Below are positions 17,611 through 26,612 of a DNA stretch of 64,000 bases, piece by piece. The notes under the pieces are model-generated. The model searched no databases and was not told the DNA's origin. It was given only the letters and a program-made list of their open reading frames with translations. Position numbers and translations under genes: made by a program. Positions within the stretch are counted from its first letter, which is position 1. Every line of letters begins with the position of its first letter. This DNA comes from Hyphomicrobiales bacterium (GTDB lineage Bacteria > Pseudomonadota > Alphaproteobacteria > Rhizobiales > Aestuariivirgaceae). The stretch lies in the NCBI GenBank assembly GCA_025363755.1, contig JANYLQ010000045.1, forward strand, positions 124,001-188,000, written 5' to 3'.

Positions 17611-17799
17611 TTAGGCTAAACCGTCTTGGCCGTCTTCGTCTTCATCCTCGACAACAGGGATGGAATATTTACCGCCCAACCAAGAATTCAAATCTTCATT
17701 GGCGCAGCGGTTGGAACAGAATGGATGGAATTTTTGTGAGGACGGCTTCTTGCAGATCGGGCAAGGCTTGCGCGGTCTGAGGGGAATAATTTCAGCCAT
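17611..17799 (-). CDS. yacG: DNA gyrase inhibitor / zinc-finger protein YacG
   Basis: A 62-residue protein with the YacG four-cysteine zinc site (CPICKK then FCSNRCANEDL) and the conserved LNSWLGGKY end of the domain, then an acidic tail. The ATG at 17799 is chosen because it overlaps the maf stop as TGATG; an upstream in-frame start lies inside maf. In E. coli YacG binds GyrB and inhibits gyrase. The infA-maf-yacG order is typical of alphaproteobacteria. Confidence 0.93.
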   Translation of the reverse strand: MAEIIPLRPRKPCPICKKPSSQKFHPFCSNRCANEDLNSWLGGKYSIPVVEDEDEDGQDGLA

Positions 17800-18437
17800 C
17801 ACAACTCGCTGATTGGCCCTGTCATCCACCTATGTTGCACTGGAAAACCAGCGCCTTCCAAGAGCAACACAGTTTCATAGAGTGGCAGACCAATCACAGC
17901 CGAATGAGAACCCGCCATGTAGCGAACGAACGCCTCAGCCCTGCCCTGAATGGCATAGCCGCCCGCCATGCCGCGCCATTCCTCTGATTTCAAATAGCTT
18001 TCAATATCATCGCGCGAAAATCGCTTGAAGCGGATTTTGGTTTCAACACAGCGCGAAGATTTTTTGCCGCCGGGGGCAATCACAGTGACCGAAGAGTAAA
18101 CCCAATGCGAACGGCCAGAGAGCAAATTCAAACAGTCTTTGGCCTCTTGATAAGTTTCAGCCTTGGGCAAAATGCGCCGACCAATACCCACCACAGTATC
18201 AGCGGCCAGAACAAAAACATTATCGCCCAAACCCTTCACCATCGGCATATCCCTAGCCTTGTCGGCCTTGGCATCGGCCAAGCGGATCGACAAGCGGCGC
18301 GGTGTTTCACGCTTTAAAGGCGTTTCATCAACATCAGATGGATTGAGCAGATCAGGTGTCAGACCAATGCGGTCAAGCAAGCTCAGGCGGCGCGGTGAGG
18401 CGCTGGCCAGAACGAGTTTGGCATAGGCCACGGCCAT
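17799..18437 (-). CDS. maf: Maf-like nucleoside triphosphate pyrophosphatase
   Basis: A 212-residue member of the Maf/Ham1 fold: LASASPRRLSLL near the start (the phosphate-binding SxSPRR motif), DVDET, the catalytic ADTVV block, and GGYAIQGRAEAFV. It hydrolyses non-standard or methylated nucleoside triphosphates to monophosphates and is linked to septum formation in some bacteria. Its start shares a base with the infA stop and its stop overlaps yacG, so the three genes are translationally linked. Confidence 0.93.
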   Translation of the reverse strand: MAVAYAKLVLASASPRRLSLLDRIGLTPDLLNPSDVDETPLKRETPRRLSIRLADAKADKARDMPMVKGLGDNVFVLAADTVVGIGRRILPKAETYQEAKDCLNLLSGRSHWVYSSVTVIAPGGKKSSRCVETKIRFKRFSRDDIESYLKSEEWRGMAGGYAIQGRAEAFVRYMAGSHSAVIGLPLYETVLLLEGAGFPVQHRWMTGPISEL

Positions 18438-18658
18438 TATTTAAACCGATAATTGATGCGGCCCTTGGTCAAATCATAGGGCGTCATTTCAACCATAACC
18501 CGGTCACCCGCCAGAACGCGGATGCGGTTTTTACGCATTTTTCCAGAGGTGTGAGCAATAATTTCGTGGGCGTTATGGTCAAGCTTCACACGAAAAGTCG
18601 CATTCGGCAGAAGTTCGGCAACCGTGCCCTCAAACTCCAGCAATTCTTCTTTAGCCAT
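18437..18658 (-). CDS. infA: Translation initiation factor IF-1
   Basis: A 73-residue S1/OB-fold protein that matches IF-1 along its whole length ([42 protein letters not shown]). It binds the ribosomal A site during initiation. AAGG precedes the ATG. First gene of the infA-maf-yacG unit. Confidence 0.98.
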   Translation of the reverse strand: MAKEELLEFEGTVAELLPNATFRVKLDHNAHEIIAHTSGKMRKNRIRVLAGDRVMVEMTPYDLTKGRINYRFK

Positions 18659-18797
18659 TAGATTCCTTGTTAAATTAGCAATTGCCGCCTCCTTTGAACC
18701 GGAATGGTGGCAAAATCAAGCGCTGTGACATTTCTGCGCCTCGCTTGTTATTGCCGAAAAACCATGATCATCCTACACTCAGGAGAGAGGGTGTTCG

Positions 18798-19136
18798 ATG
18801 GGCAAATTAACGACGCATGTTTTGGATACGGCTTTGGGGAAACCAGCCGCTGGTTTGCGTATTGAGATTTGGCAGGAGCAGTTGCTTAAAACTGTGGTGA
18901 CCAATGCCGACGGTCGCGCTGACGGGCCTCTCTTAGAAGGAGCTGCGTTCACAAATGGCTTATATGAGCTGCGGTTTTTTGCAGGGGATTATTTGCGAGC
19001 GCAGGGTTCTCAACTGGCCGAGCCACTCTTTCTCGACGTGATTCCCATTCGCTTTGGCATAGCTGATGCCTCACAACATTTTCATGTGCCGCTTTTGCTT
19101 TCGCCTTTTGGCTATTCGACTTACCGGGGCAGTTGA
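18798..19136 (+). CDS. hiuH: 5-hydroxyisourate hydrolase
   Basis: A 112-residue transthyretin-like protein. The N-terminal [17 protein letters not shown] and the C-terminal YRGS are the family signatures; the His, Arg and C-terminal Tyr-Arg-Gly-Ser form the active site. It hydrolyses 5-hydroxyisourate (the urate oxidase product) to OHCU, the substrate of UraD encoded downstream. First gene of the purine operon; its TGA overlaps the xdhA ATG (TGATG). No clear promoter was identified in the 139-bp gap upstream. Confidence 0.95.
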   Translation: MGKLTTHVLDTALGKPAAGLRIEIWQEQLLKTVVTNADGRADGPLLEGAAFTNGLYELRFFAGDYLRAQGSQLAEPLFLDVIPIRFGIADASQHFHVPLLLSPFGYSTYRGS

Positions 19137-20548
19137 TGAACGCACTTGAATTTATGCGGCGTGGCGAACTGGTGCGGATTGAAAAATTCGCACCTGATAC
19201 AATGCTGCTGGAATATCTGCGCCTCACCGAAAAATCCAAGGGCACAAAGGAAGGCTGCAATGAAGGCGATTGCGGTGCTTGCACGGTGGTGCTGGGAACA
19301 CCTGATAACGGCCGCGTGCGCTATCAAGCGGTCAACGCTTGCATTCTTTTGTTGAGCCAAATTCATGGCAAAGAGTTGATCACTGTCGATGATCTCGCAC
19401 GTGGTGGTATCTTGCATCCGGTGCAGCAAGCGATGGTTGATGCTCATGCTTCGCAATGCGGTTTTTGTACGCCAGGCTTTGTGATGTCGCTGTTCTCGCT
19501 GGCGCATGAAAATCGTAAAATAACACGCCAAGATGTGGTGGAGCAGATTGCAGGTAACCTCTGCCGCTGCACAGGCTATCGTCCGATCATTGATGCAGGA
19601 CTGGCGGCTTGTGATTCAGCCGACGACCATTGGCATAAGGCGCAAGCTGAAATGTGCACCAAGTTAAGAGCCATTCAAGGTGATCTATTTGTAGGTGATG
19701 CGCATTCGTTTTTTGCAGCACCGTCCACATCTGAGGCACTCGCCGATTTATGCGCCACTTATCCCGAAGCGACAATCGTTTCTGGCTGCACTGATGTTGG
19801 CTTGTGGATCAATAAGCAGATGCGCGCGCAACCAAAAATTATTTATACTGGCGCCGCCCAAGACTTTGCGCAAATTGTTGATCACGGCGACCATCTCTCA
19901 ATCGGCGCGGGTGCAACGTATGAAGATGCTTTTGAGGCATTCGGCAAAATCAGTCCTGATTTAAGCGGCCTTCTGAGACGCATTGGCGCACGCCAAGTTC
20001 GCGCGTCGGGAACAATCGGCGGCAACATTGCCAATGGTTCCCCCATTGGAGACATGCCCCCTGCTCTCATCGCCTTGGGTGCGACGCTTTATTTGCGACA
20101 TGGGAAATCCGAACGCGCGATGAAGCTGGAAGATTTTTTCATTGCTTATGGCAAACAAGACCGGAAGCCCGGTGAATTAGTTTGGCGCATCGATGTTCCC
20201 AAGGCCAAATCTAATCAGATTTTCAATTGCGCAAAAATTACCAAGCGTCGTGACGATGACATTTCAGCAGTGATGGGTGCATTTCTATTTACAATCGAGA
20301 ATGAAAAAATTGTCGCTGCTCGCATCGCCTATGGTGGCATGGCGGGCACGCCAAAACGTGCAACCAAAACTGAAGCCGCACTCATTGGCAAAACTCCGCA
20401 AGAGGCAATGCACATCGTCCTTGATGATTTCGAGCCATTGAGTGATATGCGCGCCAGTGCAGAATATCGCTCCACCGTCGCCAATGCTCTGCTTCACAAG
20501 GCTTTGATGCAAGCAGCGGGCGAAACCGATTTGCAGGTGCATATATGA
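19136..20548 (+). CDS. xdhA: Xanthine dehydrogenase small subunit (2Fe-2S and FAD)
   Basis: A 470-residue subunit. The N-terminal ferredoxin domain has Cys41, 46 and 49 (CNEGDCGAC); the second cluster is held by CGFCTPGF and CRCTGYRP. The FAD domain follows, with SGTIGGNIANGSPIGD. It passes electrons from the molybdenum site to NAD+ through FAD. The ATG at 19136 overlaps the hiuH stop and is preferred to the TTG one codon upstream. The last codons overlap xdhB by ATGA. Confidence 0.96.
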   Translation: MNALEFMRRGELVRIEKFAPDTMLLEYLRLTEKSKGTKEGCNEGDCGACTVVLGTPDNGRVRYQAVNACILLLSQIHGKELITVDDLARGGILHPVQQAMVDAHASQCGFCTPGFVMSLFSLAHENRKITRQDVVEQIAGNLCRCTGYRPIIDAGLAACDSADDHWHKAQAEMCTKLRAIQGDLFVGDAHSFFAAPSTSEALADLCATYPEATIVSGCTDVGLWINKQMRAQPKIIYTGAAQDFAQIVDHGDHLSIGAGATYEDAFEAFGKISPDLSGLLRRIGARQVRASGTIGGNIANGSPIGDMPPALIALGATLYLRHGKSERAMKLEDFFIAYGKQDRKPGELVWRIDVPKAKSNQIFNCAKITKRRDDDISAVMGAFLFTIENEKIVAARIAYGGMAGTPKRATKTEAALIGKTPQEAMHIVLDDFEPLSDMRASAEYRSTVANALLHKALMQAAGETDLQVHI

Positions 20549-22830
20549 CGCTCGAAACCATTGGCAAAGCGGTTGCCCATGATAGTGCTGAACTGCACGT
20601 CCAAGGCAATGCGACTTACATCGACGATATGCGTGAGCCAGATGGGACGGTTCATGTTGCGCCTAGTTATGCCAAACTTGGTGCACGCGGCAAAATCACC
20701 AAGCTAGATTTATCGGCTGTTCGCAATTCTGCTGGCGTTATTGCAGTGCTGACGGCCAAAGATATTCCAGCCAAAAATGATTGCAGCCCAACACTCGGCG
20801 ATGATCCGATTTTTGCCGAAAGCGAAATTCAATTTCATGGGCAAGTCATTTTTGCCGTTGTCGCCAAAACCCGCGACATTGCCCGCCGCGCAGCACTATT
20901 GGCCACAATCGAAATTGCGCAAGAAACCCCTGCAGTCACCGTGCATGATGCGTTGAAAGAGGCAAAGCCTGATCTACTTACCCCCTATGCGTTCAAGAAA
21001 GGCAATGTCGCCAAAACGATAAAATCATCGACCCATAGGATCTCTGGCTCTTTCGATATCGGTGGGCAAGAACATTTCTATCTTGAAGGCCAAATTGCTT
21101 TTGCGATCCCCGGCGAGCAAGGCGCAATGTTGGTTCATTCATCAACGCAGCACCCCACTGAAATTCAACATTCAGTTGCAGCCATGCTTGGCGTTGATGA
21201 TGCCAAAATTACTGCTGAATGCCGCCGCATGGGCGGTGGCTTTGGTGGCAAGGAATCTCAAGCCACGCAATGGGCCTGTCTTGCAGCACTCGCCGCACAT
21301 AAAACAGGCCGCCCGGCCAAATGCCGATTGGACCGTGACGACGATATGATAATGACTGGCAAGCGCCATGATTTCCATGTGGAATATGCAGCCGCGTTCG
21401 ACAAAACCGCACGCATCACAGCAGTTGATGTGAACCTCATGGCCCGCTGCGGATATTCAGCCGATCTCAGCAACGCCATCTGCGACCGTGCCATGTTCCA
21501 CGCAGACAATACTTATTTCTATCCGGCCTATAACATCGCCACCCGCCGCCTGAAAACCAATACCGTTTCAAACACAGCGTTCCGTGGTTTTGGTGGGCCG
21601 CAAGGCATTTTGTTTGCGGAACAAATGATGCAAGCCATCGCCATTCGAACGGGGATAGATGCACTAGAGGTTCGCAAGCGCAATCTCTACGCACGCGGTC
21701 GTGATGTAACGCCATATGGACAAAAGCTGCGCGACAATATCAGCGCCGATGTCATCGCCCAACTCGAAAAAACCTCGTCTTATGCCAAACGTCGCAAAGA
21801 AATCGCCTCCTATAATAACACCAGCAAAATTCTAAAAAAAGGTCTGGCACTCACGCCGGTTAAATTCGGCATCTCATTTACTTTCACACAGATGAACCAA
21901 GCTGGCGCATTAGTGCATGTTTATGCCGATGGTTCCGTGCATCTCAATCACGGCGGTACAGAAATGGGCCAAGGACTTTATGTGAAAGTGGCTCAAGTGG
22001 TCGCGCAAGTTTTTGGCATCGCACTGGAACATGTGGCCATCACCGCAACGACTACAGGCAAAGTGCCCAACACGTCGCCCACTGCCGCTTCATCAGGTAC
22101 TGACCTTAACGGGATGGCGGCTGCGAACGCTGCTAAAATAATCAAAGACCGTATGGCCGCACACGCTGCAAAAATTTGGAACGTGGCCAAATCAAAAATC
22201 GTTTTCGCAAATGGCAAAGTGAAGGCCGGTCGCAAATCCATGAGCTTTGCCGAACTCGCCAAAGCCACCAAGGAATCTAAAATCTCGCTTTCATCCACTG
22301 GCTTTTATTTCACGCCAGAAATTCATTGGGATCGCGCCACGGGCACGGGCATGCCATTTTACTATTTCGCTTATGGCGCATCCTGTTCCGAAGTGCTGAT
22401 CGATACGATGACAGGCGAAATGAAAGTCACACGTGTTGATATCCTTCATGATGTGGGGCGTTCGTTGAACCCCGCAATCGACATTGGCCAGATTGAGGGC
22501 GGCTTTGTGCAGGGTCTGGGTTGGCTCACCACGGAAGAATTGGTTTATGACGCAAAAGGCGTTCTGCGCACGCATGCGCCATCAACCTATAAAATTCCCT
22601 GCGCCTCAGATGTGCCGGAAGATTTTCGCGTGGCGCTTTATAAATCCAAAGGCAATGTGATGGATACAATCTATCGCTCTAAGGCGGTCGGCGAGCCGCC
22701 CCTGATGTTGCCTATATCAGTGTGGTGCGCGGTGATGGATGCGGTGTCTTCGATCAAACCCGGCGTGGTTCCAAAACTCAATGCGCCAGCGACGCCTGAA
22801 AACATTTTGCGTGCGGTGCAATCGCTATGA
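20545..22830 (+). CDS. xdhB: Xanthine dehydrogenase molybdenum-binding subunit
   Basis: A 761-residue large subunit, normal for XdhB. Recognisable blocks are GGQEHFYLEGQ, RRMGGGFGGKE, NTAFRGFGGPQG, and near the C-terminus KAVGEPPLML, which contains the glutamate that activates the molybdenum-bound hydroxyl. It oxidises hypoxanthine to xanthine and xanthine to urate. It overlaps xdhA and xdhC by ATGA at both ends, ensuring balanced synthesis. Confidence 0.96.
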   Translation: MTLETIGKAVAHDSAELHVQGNATYIDDMREPDGTVHVAPSYAKLGARGKITKLDLSAVRNSAGVIAVLTAKDIPAKNDCSPTLGDDPIFAESEIQFHGQVIFAVVAKTRDIARRAALLATIEIAQETPAVTVHDALKEAKPDLLTPYAFKKGNVAKTIKSSTHRISGSFDIGGQEHFYLEGQIAFAIPGEQGAMLVHSSTQHPTEIQHSVAAMLGVDDAKITAECRRMGGGFGGKESQATQWACLAALAAHKTGRPAKCRLDRDDDMIMTGKRHDFHVEYAAAFDKTARITAVDVNLMARCGYSADLSNAICDRAMFHADNTYFYPAYNIATRRLKTNTVSNTAFRGFGGPQGILFAEQMMQAIAIRTGIDALEVRKRNLYARGRDVTPYGQKLRDNISADVIAQLEKTSSYAKRRKEIASYNNTSKILKKGLALTPVKFGISFTFTQMNQAGALVHVYADGSVHLNHGGTEMGQGLYVKVAQVVAQVFGIALEHVAITATTTGKVPNTSPTAASSGTDLNGMAAANAAKIIKDRMAAHAAKIWNVAKSKIVFANGKVKAGRKSMSFAELAKATKESKISLSSTGFYFTPEIHWDRATGTGMPFYYFAYGASCSEVLIDTMTGEMKVTRVDILHDVGRSLNPAIDIGQIEGGFVQGLGWLTTEELVYDAKGVLRTHAPSTYKIPCASDVPEDFRVALYKSKGNVMDTIYRSKAVGEPPLMLPISVWCAVMDAVSSIKPGVVPKLNAPATPENILRAVQSL

Positions 22831-23654
22831 ACCAGTGGGGCAAAATCATCACCGCAGTTGAAGCCCACGGCACATGCGCTTTAGTTACAGTGACTAATGC
22901 CGAAGGTTCAACCCCGCGCGAGCAAGGTGCTTGGATGGTGGTGACACCTCAAGGCTATCACGGCTCAATCGGCGGCGGCACATTGGAATGGCACGCCATG
23001 GCAGAGGCGCAGGCCCTGCTTGGCAAGCCCGCGACTTATAAAATGATCCGCAAGAATCTCGGACCTGATCTCGGTCAATGCTGTGGCGGTCGTGTTGATT
23101 TGCGCATTGAGAGTTTTGATCGTGAATCACTTTCTCAGCTCCGCGATCAGGCGTCAAACTTTAAAGAAGGTTTGCAACACATTCATTTGTGGGGGGCAGG
23201 CCATGTGGGTCGTGCTTTGGTAATGGCATTAGCACCTTTGCCATTTCAGATTTCATGGTGGGACGCGCGCACAAATGCGTTTCCCAATGCCGTTCCGCAA
23301 AACGTCACCTGCCGCACGGGCAATCCAAACCACATGGAAGACGATGCCTTCGTATTGGTCATGAGCCACAGCCACGCATTGGATTTTGAAATTGTGGATT
23401 ACGCATTGCGCAATCCCGCATTCTCATTCGTCGGGTTGATCGGCAGCCAGACTAAACGCACCCGCTTCGTCAACCGACTGCGCGGGGCGGGGCACGACGC
23501 AGCTTCAATCGGTCGTCTCACCTGCCCTATTGGTGCGGCCACGGTAAAATCAAAATTACCAGCTGCAATAGCATCTGGGGTGGCTGTGCAGCTCTTAGAG
23601 CAAAATGAAATTCGGAACGCCATCATTCCCGCGCAACAGAGGGCCAACAACTAA
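22827..23654 (+). CDS. xdhC: Xanthine dehydrogenase accessory protein XdhC
   Basis: A 275-residue protein with the XdhC/CoxI motifs GSTPREQGAWM, SIGGGTLEW and LGQCCGGRV, then a C-terminal Rossmann domain (HLWGAGHVGRALV). XdhC binds the molybdenum cofactor, aids its sulfuration and inserts it into XdhB. It overlaps xdhB by ATGA and its TAA shares a base with the puuD ATG. Confidence 0.95.
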   Translation: MNQWGKIITAVEAHGTCALVTVTNAEGSTPREQGAWMVVTPQGYHGSIGGGTLEWHAMAEAQALLGKPATYKMIRKNLGPDLGQCCGGRVDLRIESFDRESLSQLRDQASNFKEGLQHIHLWGAGHVGRALVMALAPLPFQISWWDARTNAFPNAVPQNVTCRTGNPNHMEDDAFVLVMSHSHALDFEIVDYALRNPAFSFVGLIGSQTKRTRFVNRLRGAGHDAASIGRLTCPIGAATVKSKLPAAIASGVAVQLLEQNEIRNAIIPAQQRANN

Positions 23655-24832
23655 TGGATCCCTTCCTCGCCGAATGGCTCAACATCCTCGTGCGCTGGAG
23701 CCATGTGCTGGCTGGCATTTCCTGGATCGGAACATCATTCTATTTCGTCGCCCTTGACCTCTCATTGCGCAAAGCCAGCGGGATGCCCGAAGGTGTTTCA
23801 GGCGAAGCGTGGGAGGTGCATGGCGGCGGGTTTTATCATGTTCGCAAATATCTCTCGGCCCCAGCTGAACTTCCACCACATCTCATTTGGTTTAAGTGGG
23901 AAGCCTATCTCACTTGGATCACGGGGTTTCTGCTGCTCATCATTCAATACTACATTGCGGCTGATGTTTATCTGATTGATCCATCCGTAATGGCGCTTAC
24001 ATCTTGGCAAGCCATCGGCATCTCGGTTGCCTCGCTTTTTGCAGGTTGGATAATCTATGACACGCTCTGCCGTTCACCCATTGGCAAAAATACCAGTTGG
24101 CTTGCGCTTTGTGTTTATCTCCTCATTTTGGCGGCCGCCTATTTCTATTCGCATATATTCTCCGGGCGCGGTGCCTTCATTCATGTCGGCGCATTTGTGG
24201 GCACCATGATGGCGGCCAATGTTTTTGCGGTGATCATCCCCAATCAAGGCAAGATCACAGCCACACTTCTTAAAGGTGAAAAACCCGATCCCATTTACGG
24301 TATCATTGGCAAGCAACGCTCAACACACAATACTTATCTCACTTTGCCTGTCATCTTCATGATGACGAGCAATCACTATGCCATCATCACGGGCCACCCT
24401 CAGGCTTGGGCGATTGTGGGCATCATTGTTTTATTGGGCGGGGTTGCGCGCTATTTTCTGTTGCGACATGAGGTGGGTGATGAGATGAGCGAAATCGCTT
24501 GGACTATACCTGTGATAGCCTTATGTCTTGTGGGCGTGGTCATGCTCACGCAACCGCAAACTGTTACATATGCCGGCCCAAAAGTGAGCGACGAAGAAGC
24601 TTTCAAAATTGTGCAAAATCGGTGTAGTTCATGCCATGCCGCAAATCCGACGGATGATAAAATAAAAGCAGCACCCAAAGGCATCATGTTCTCTTCAATC
24701 GACGACATGAAAAAATATACCAAGCAGATCGAAACTCAGGCCGTGCGCAATAATGCGATGCCAATGGGTAACAAAACTCATATGCTGCCCGAAGAACGCG
24801 CCAAACTGGGCGCGTGGATTGCAGCCCAATGA
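23654..24832 (+). CDS. puuD: Urate oxidase PuuD, membrane-bound with C-terminal cytochrome c
   Basis: A 392-residue integral membrane protein. About eight hydrophobic helices cover residues 10-295 (with ISWIGTSFYFVALD near the start), then a c-type cytochrome domain with the haem motif CSSCH at 324-328 and a distal Met candidate in NAMPMGNKTHM. PuuD proteins oxidise urate to 5-hydroxyisourate and pass the electrons to the respiratory chain instead of making hydrogen peroxide. The position between xanthine dehydrogenase and the OHCU decarboxylase fits this reaction, and no other urate oxidase is in the operon. Confidence 0.93.
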   Translation: MDPFLAEWLNILVRWSHVLAGISWIGTSFYFVALDLSLRKASGMPEGVSGEAWEVHGGGFYHVRKYLSAPAELPPHLIWFKWEAYLTWITGFLLLIIQYYIAADVYLIDPSVMALTSWQAIGISVASLFAGWIIYDTLCRSPIGKNTSWLALCVYLLILAAAYFYSHIFSGRGAFIHVGAFVGTMMAANVFAVIIPNQGKITATLLKGEKPDPIYGIIGKQRSTHNTYLTLPVIFMMTSNHYAIITGHPQAWAIVGIIVLLGGVARYFLLRHEVGDEMSEIAWTIPVIALCLVGVVMLTQPQTVTYAGPKVSDEEAFKIVQNRCSSCHAANPTDDKIKAAPKGIMFSSIDDMKKYTKQIETQAVRNNAMPMGNKTHMLPEERAKLGAWIAAQ

Positions 24833-25326
24833 TCACACTCGCCGAAATCAATCAAATGACCGATGAAGCTTTCGTTGCGCAATTTGGTGAAATTGCAGAA
24901 CACTCAGCCTGGGTCGCCGAAGACGCAACGCTTGATCGCCCCTATGCCACATTTCCCGATATGCGCAGCGCCTTTATTGACGCTGTTTCAGACGCTCCAC
25001 AAGACCAACAACTCGCATTGCTCCGCGCCCATCCTGATCTTGCCACCAAAGCAAAGCTCACGACCGATTCAACCAATGAGCAAAAAGGCGCAGGCCTTGA
25101 TACATTAAGTGTCGAAGAGTTTGCAAATTTCACGCGGTTGAATGAGCTCTATAAGTCTCGCAATGGCTTCCCGTTCATCTTCGCTGTCAAAGGTGCCACT
25201 AAACATCAGATTTTAGCGGCCTTCGAAGCGCGTGTGAAAAACAACAAAGACTTGGAGTTTGATACTGCCATCTTGCAAGTCTGCCGCATCATCAGTTTCC
25301 GTCTCGAAGCCATGGTTACGCAATGA
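24829..25326 (+). CDS. uraD: OHCU decarboxylase
   Basis: A 165-residue all-helical protein with the catalytic segment RAHPDLATKAKL (His of HPDL) and the FTRLNELYKSRNGFPFI block. It decarboxylates 2-oxo-4-hydroxy-4-carboxy-5-ureidoimidazoline to (S)-allantoin, following HiuH. The ATG at 24829 overlaps the puuD stop (ATGA); an earlier in-frame start lies inside puuD. Overlaps guaD by ATGA. Confidence 0.94.
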   Translation: MITLAEINQMTDEAFVAQFGEIAEHSAWVAEDATLDRPYATFPDMRSAFIDAVSDAPQDQQLALLRAHPDLATKAKLTTDSTNEQKGAGLDTLSVEEFANFTRLNELYKSRNGFPFIFAVKGATKHQILAAFEARVKNNKDLEFDTAILQVCRIISFRLEAMVTQ

Positions 25327-26606
25327 CGAAACTTCTCCTCGGACAACTCGTTGTTTTCGGCGATACGCCGCAAGACCTCACGCATGAAACGCGTGGAGCG
25401 ATTGTGATCGGTGATGACGGGCGTATTCTCTGGCGCGGGCCGTTGCCGCTTTTGCCTCGCGCTTTTGATCTCACGCCACGCGAAGATTATGGCCTTTCCC
25501 TTTTAATGGCGGGATTTATTGATCCGCATATCCACTTCCCACAATACCGTATGTTGGCCGCAGCAGCCACCGATCTTCTCGATTGGTTGACGCGCTATAC
25601 TTGGCCAGAAGAAGCGCTTTATGCAGATGCCGAACATGCTGCAAAAGCCGCAGATATATTTCTGTCGCGATTGTTCAAGAACGGAACTACGTCAGCGATG
25701 GCATTTTGTTCATCGCACAAAGTCGGCGCAGAAGCCTTGTTCGAAGCCGCACTCAAAAACAACATGGCCTTGATCACCGGCAAAACCTTGATGGACCGCA
25801 ATGCCATTGCGGCTGTGCAAGACACTGTCGAGCAAGGGGCGCTCGAAACATTGTCCCTGCACGAGGCCTATCATAACAAAGACCGTTTGCGTCATGCGGT
25901 GTCACCGCGTTTTGCCATCACCTCAACCGAAGCGCAGCTCAAATCGGCGGGCGAACTCTTGCAACTTTGCAAGGGGGCATTGATGCAAACGCATATTTCA
26001 GAAAGCAAGTCTGAAATTGAATGGATAAAAACGCTTTTCCCGAATGACCGCGATTATACGGCTGTTTATGAGCACTTTGGCTTGGTGACTGATCACAGTT
26101 TGTTTGCGCATGGCGTACATCTTTCAGAAAGTGAAGCACAGCGTTTGCACGATGCGGGGTCAACTGTCGTGCATTGCCCAACCTCAAATAACTTTCTAGG
26201 TTCAGGCCTCATGTCGATGAACCATCTTTTGAAAGATAATCGTCCGGTTTCTCTTGGCCTTGCCACTGATATTGGCGGCGGTACGAGTTTCTCTATGCTG
26301 CAAACGCTGGGTGAAACCTACAAAGTGCAAATGCTCAGCGGTCGCAAACTGAAGGCCACGGAACTTTTCCACATGGCGACATTGGGCAATGCCAAACGCT
26401 TGCGCATTGATGATGAAACGGGAAGTCTAGCAATCGGAAAATTTGCCGATATTGTGGTGCTTGATCCAAGCGCCACAGATGTTTTGGCGGCGCGGCATCC
26501 GCTTTCAAATTCGATCGAAGACGTGTTGTTCGCGCTCGCCATTTTAGGTGATGATCGCGCGGTCCAAGCAACTTATGTTGCGGGTAAAAAAGTCCATGGA
26601 GTATAG
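25323..26606 (+). CDS. guaD: Guanine deaminase
   Basis: A 427-residue amidohydrolase. The zinc HxH is in GFIDPHIHFPQYRM, later ligands are in QTHISESKSEI and FAHGVHLSESE, and the active-site Asp is in LATDIGGGTSFSM. The HFPQYRM and CSSHK segments mark guanine deaminases. It converts guanine to xanthine, feeding xanthine dehydrogenase in the same operon. Starts at the ATGA overlap with uraD; only 6 bases separate it from glcD. Confidence 0.94.
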   Translation: MTKLLLGQLVVFGDTPQDLTHETRGAIVIGDDGRILWRGPLPLLPRAFDLTPREDYGLSLLMAGFIDPHIHFPQYRMLAAAATDLLDWLTRYTWPEEALYADAEHAAKAADIFLSRLFKNGTTSAMAFCSSHKVGAEALFEAALKNNMALITGKTLMDRNAIAAVQDTVEQGALETLSLHEAYHNKDRLRHAVSPRFAITSTEAQLKSAGELLQLCKGALMQTHISESKSEIEWIKTLFPNDRDYTAVYEHFGLVTDHSLFAHGVHLSESEAQRLHDAGSTVVHCPTSNNFLGSGLMSMNHLLKDNRPVSLGLATDIGGGTSFSMLQTLGETYKVQMLSGRKLKATELFHMATLGNAKRLRIDDETGSLAIGKFADIVVLDPSATDVLAARHPLSNSIEDVLFALAILGDDRAVQATYVAGKKVHGV

Positions 26607-26612
26607 GCGCCC

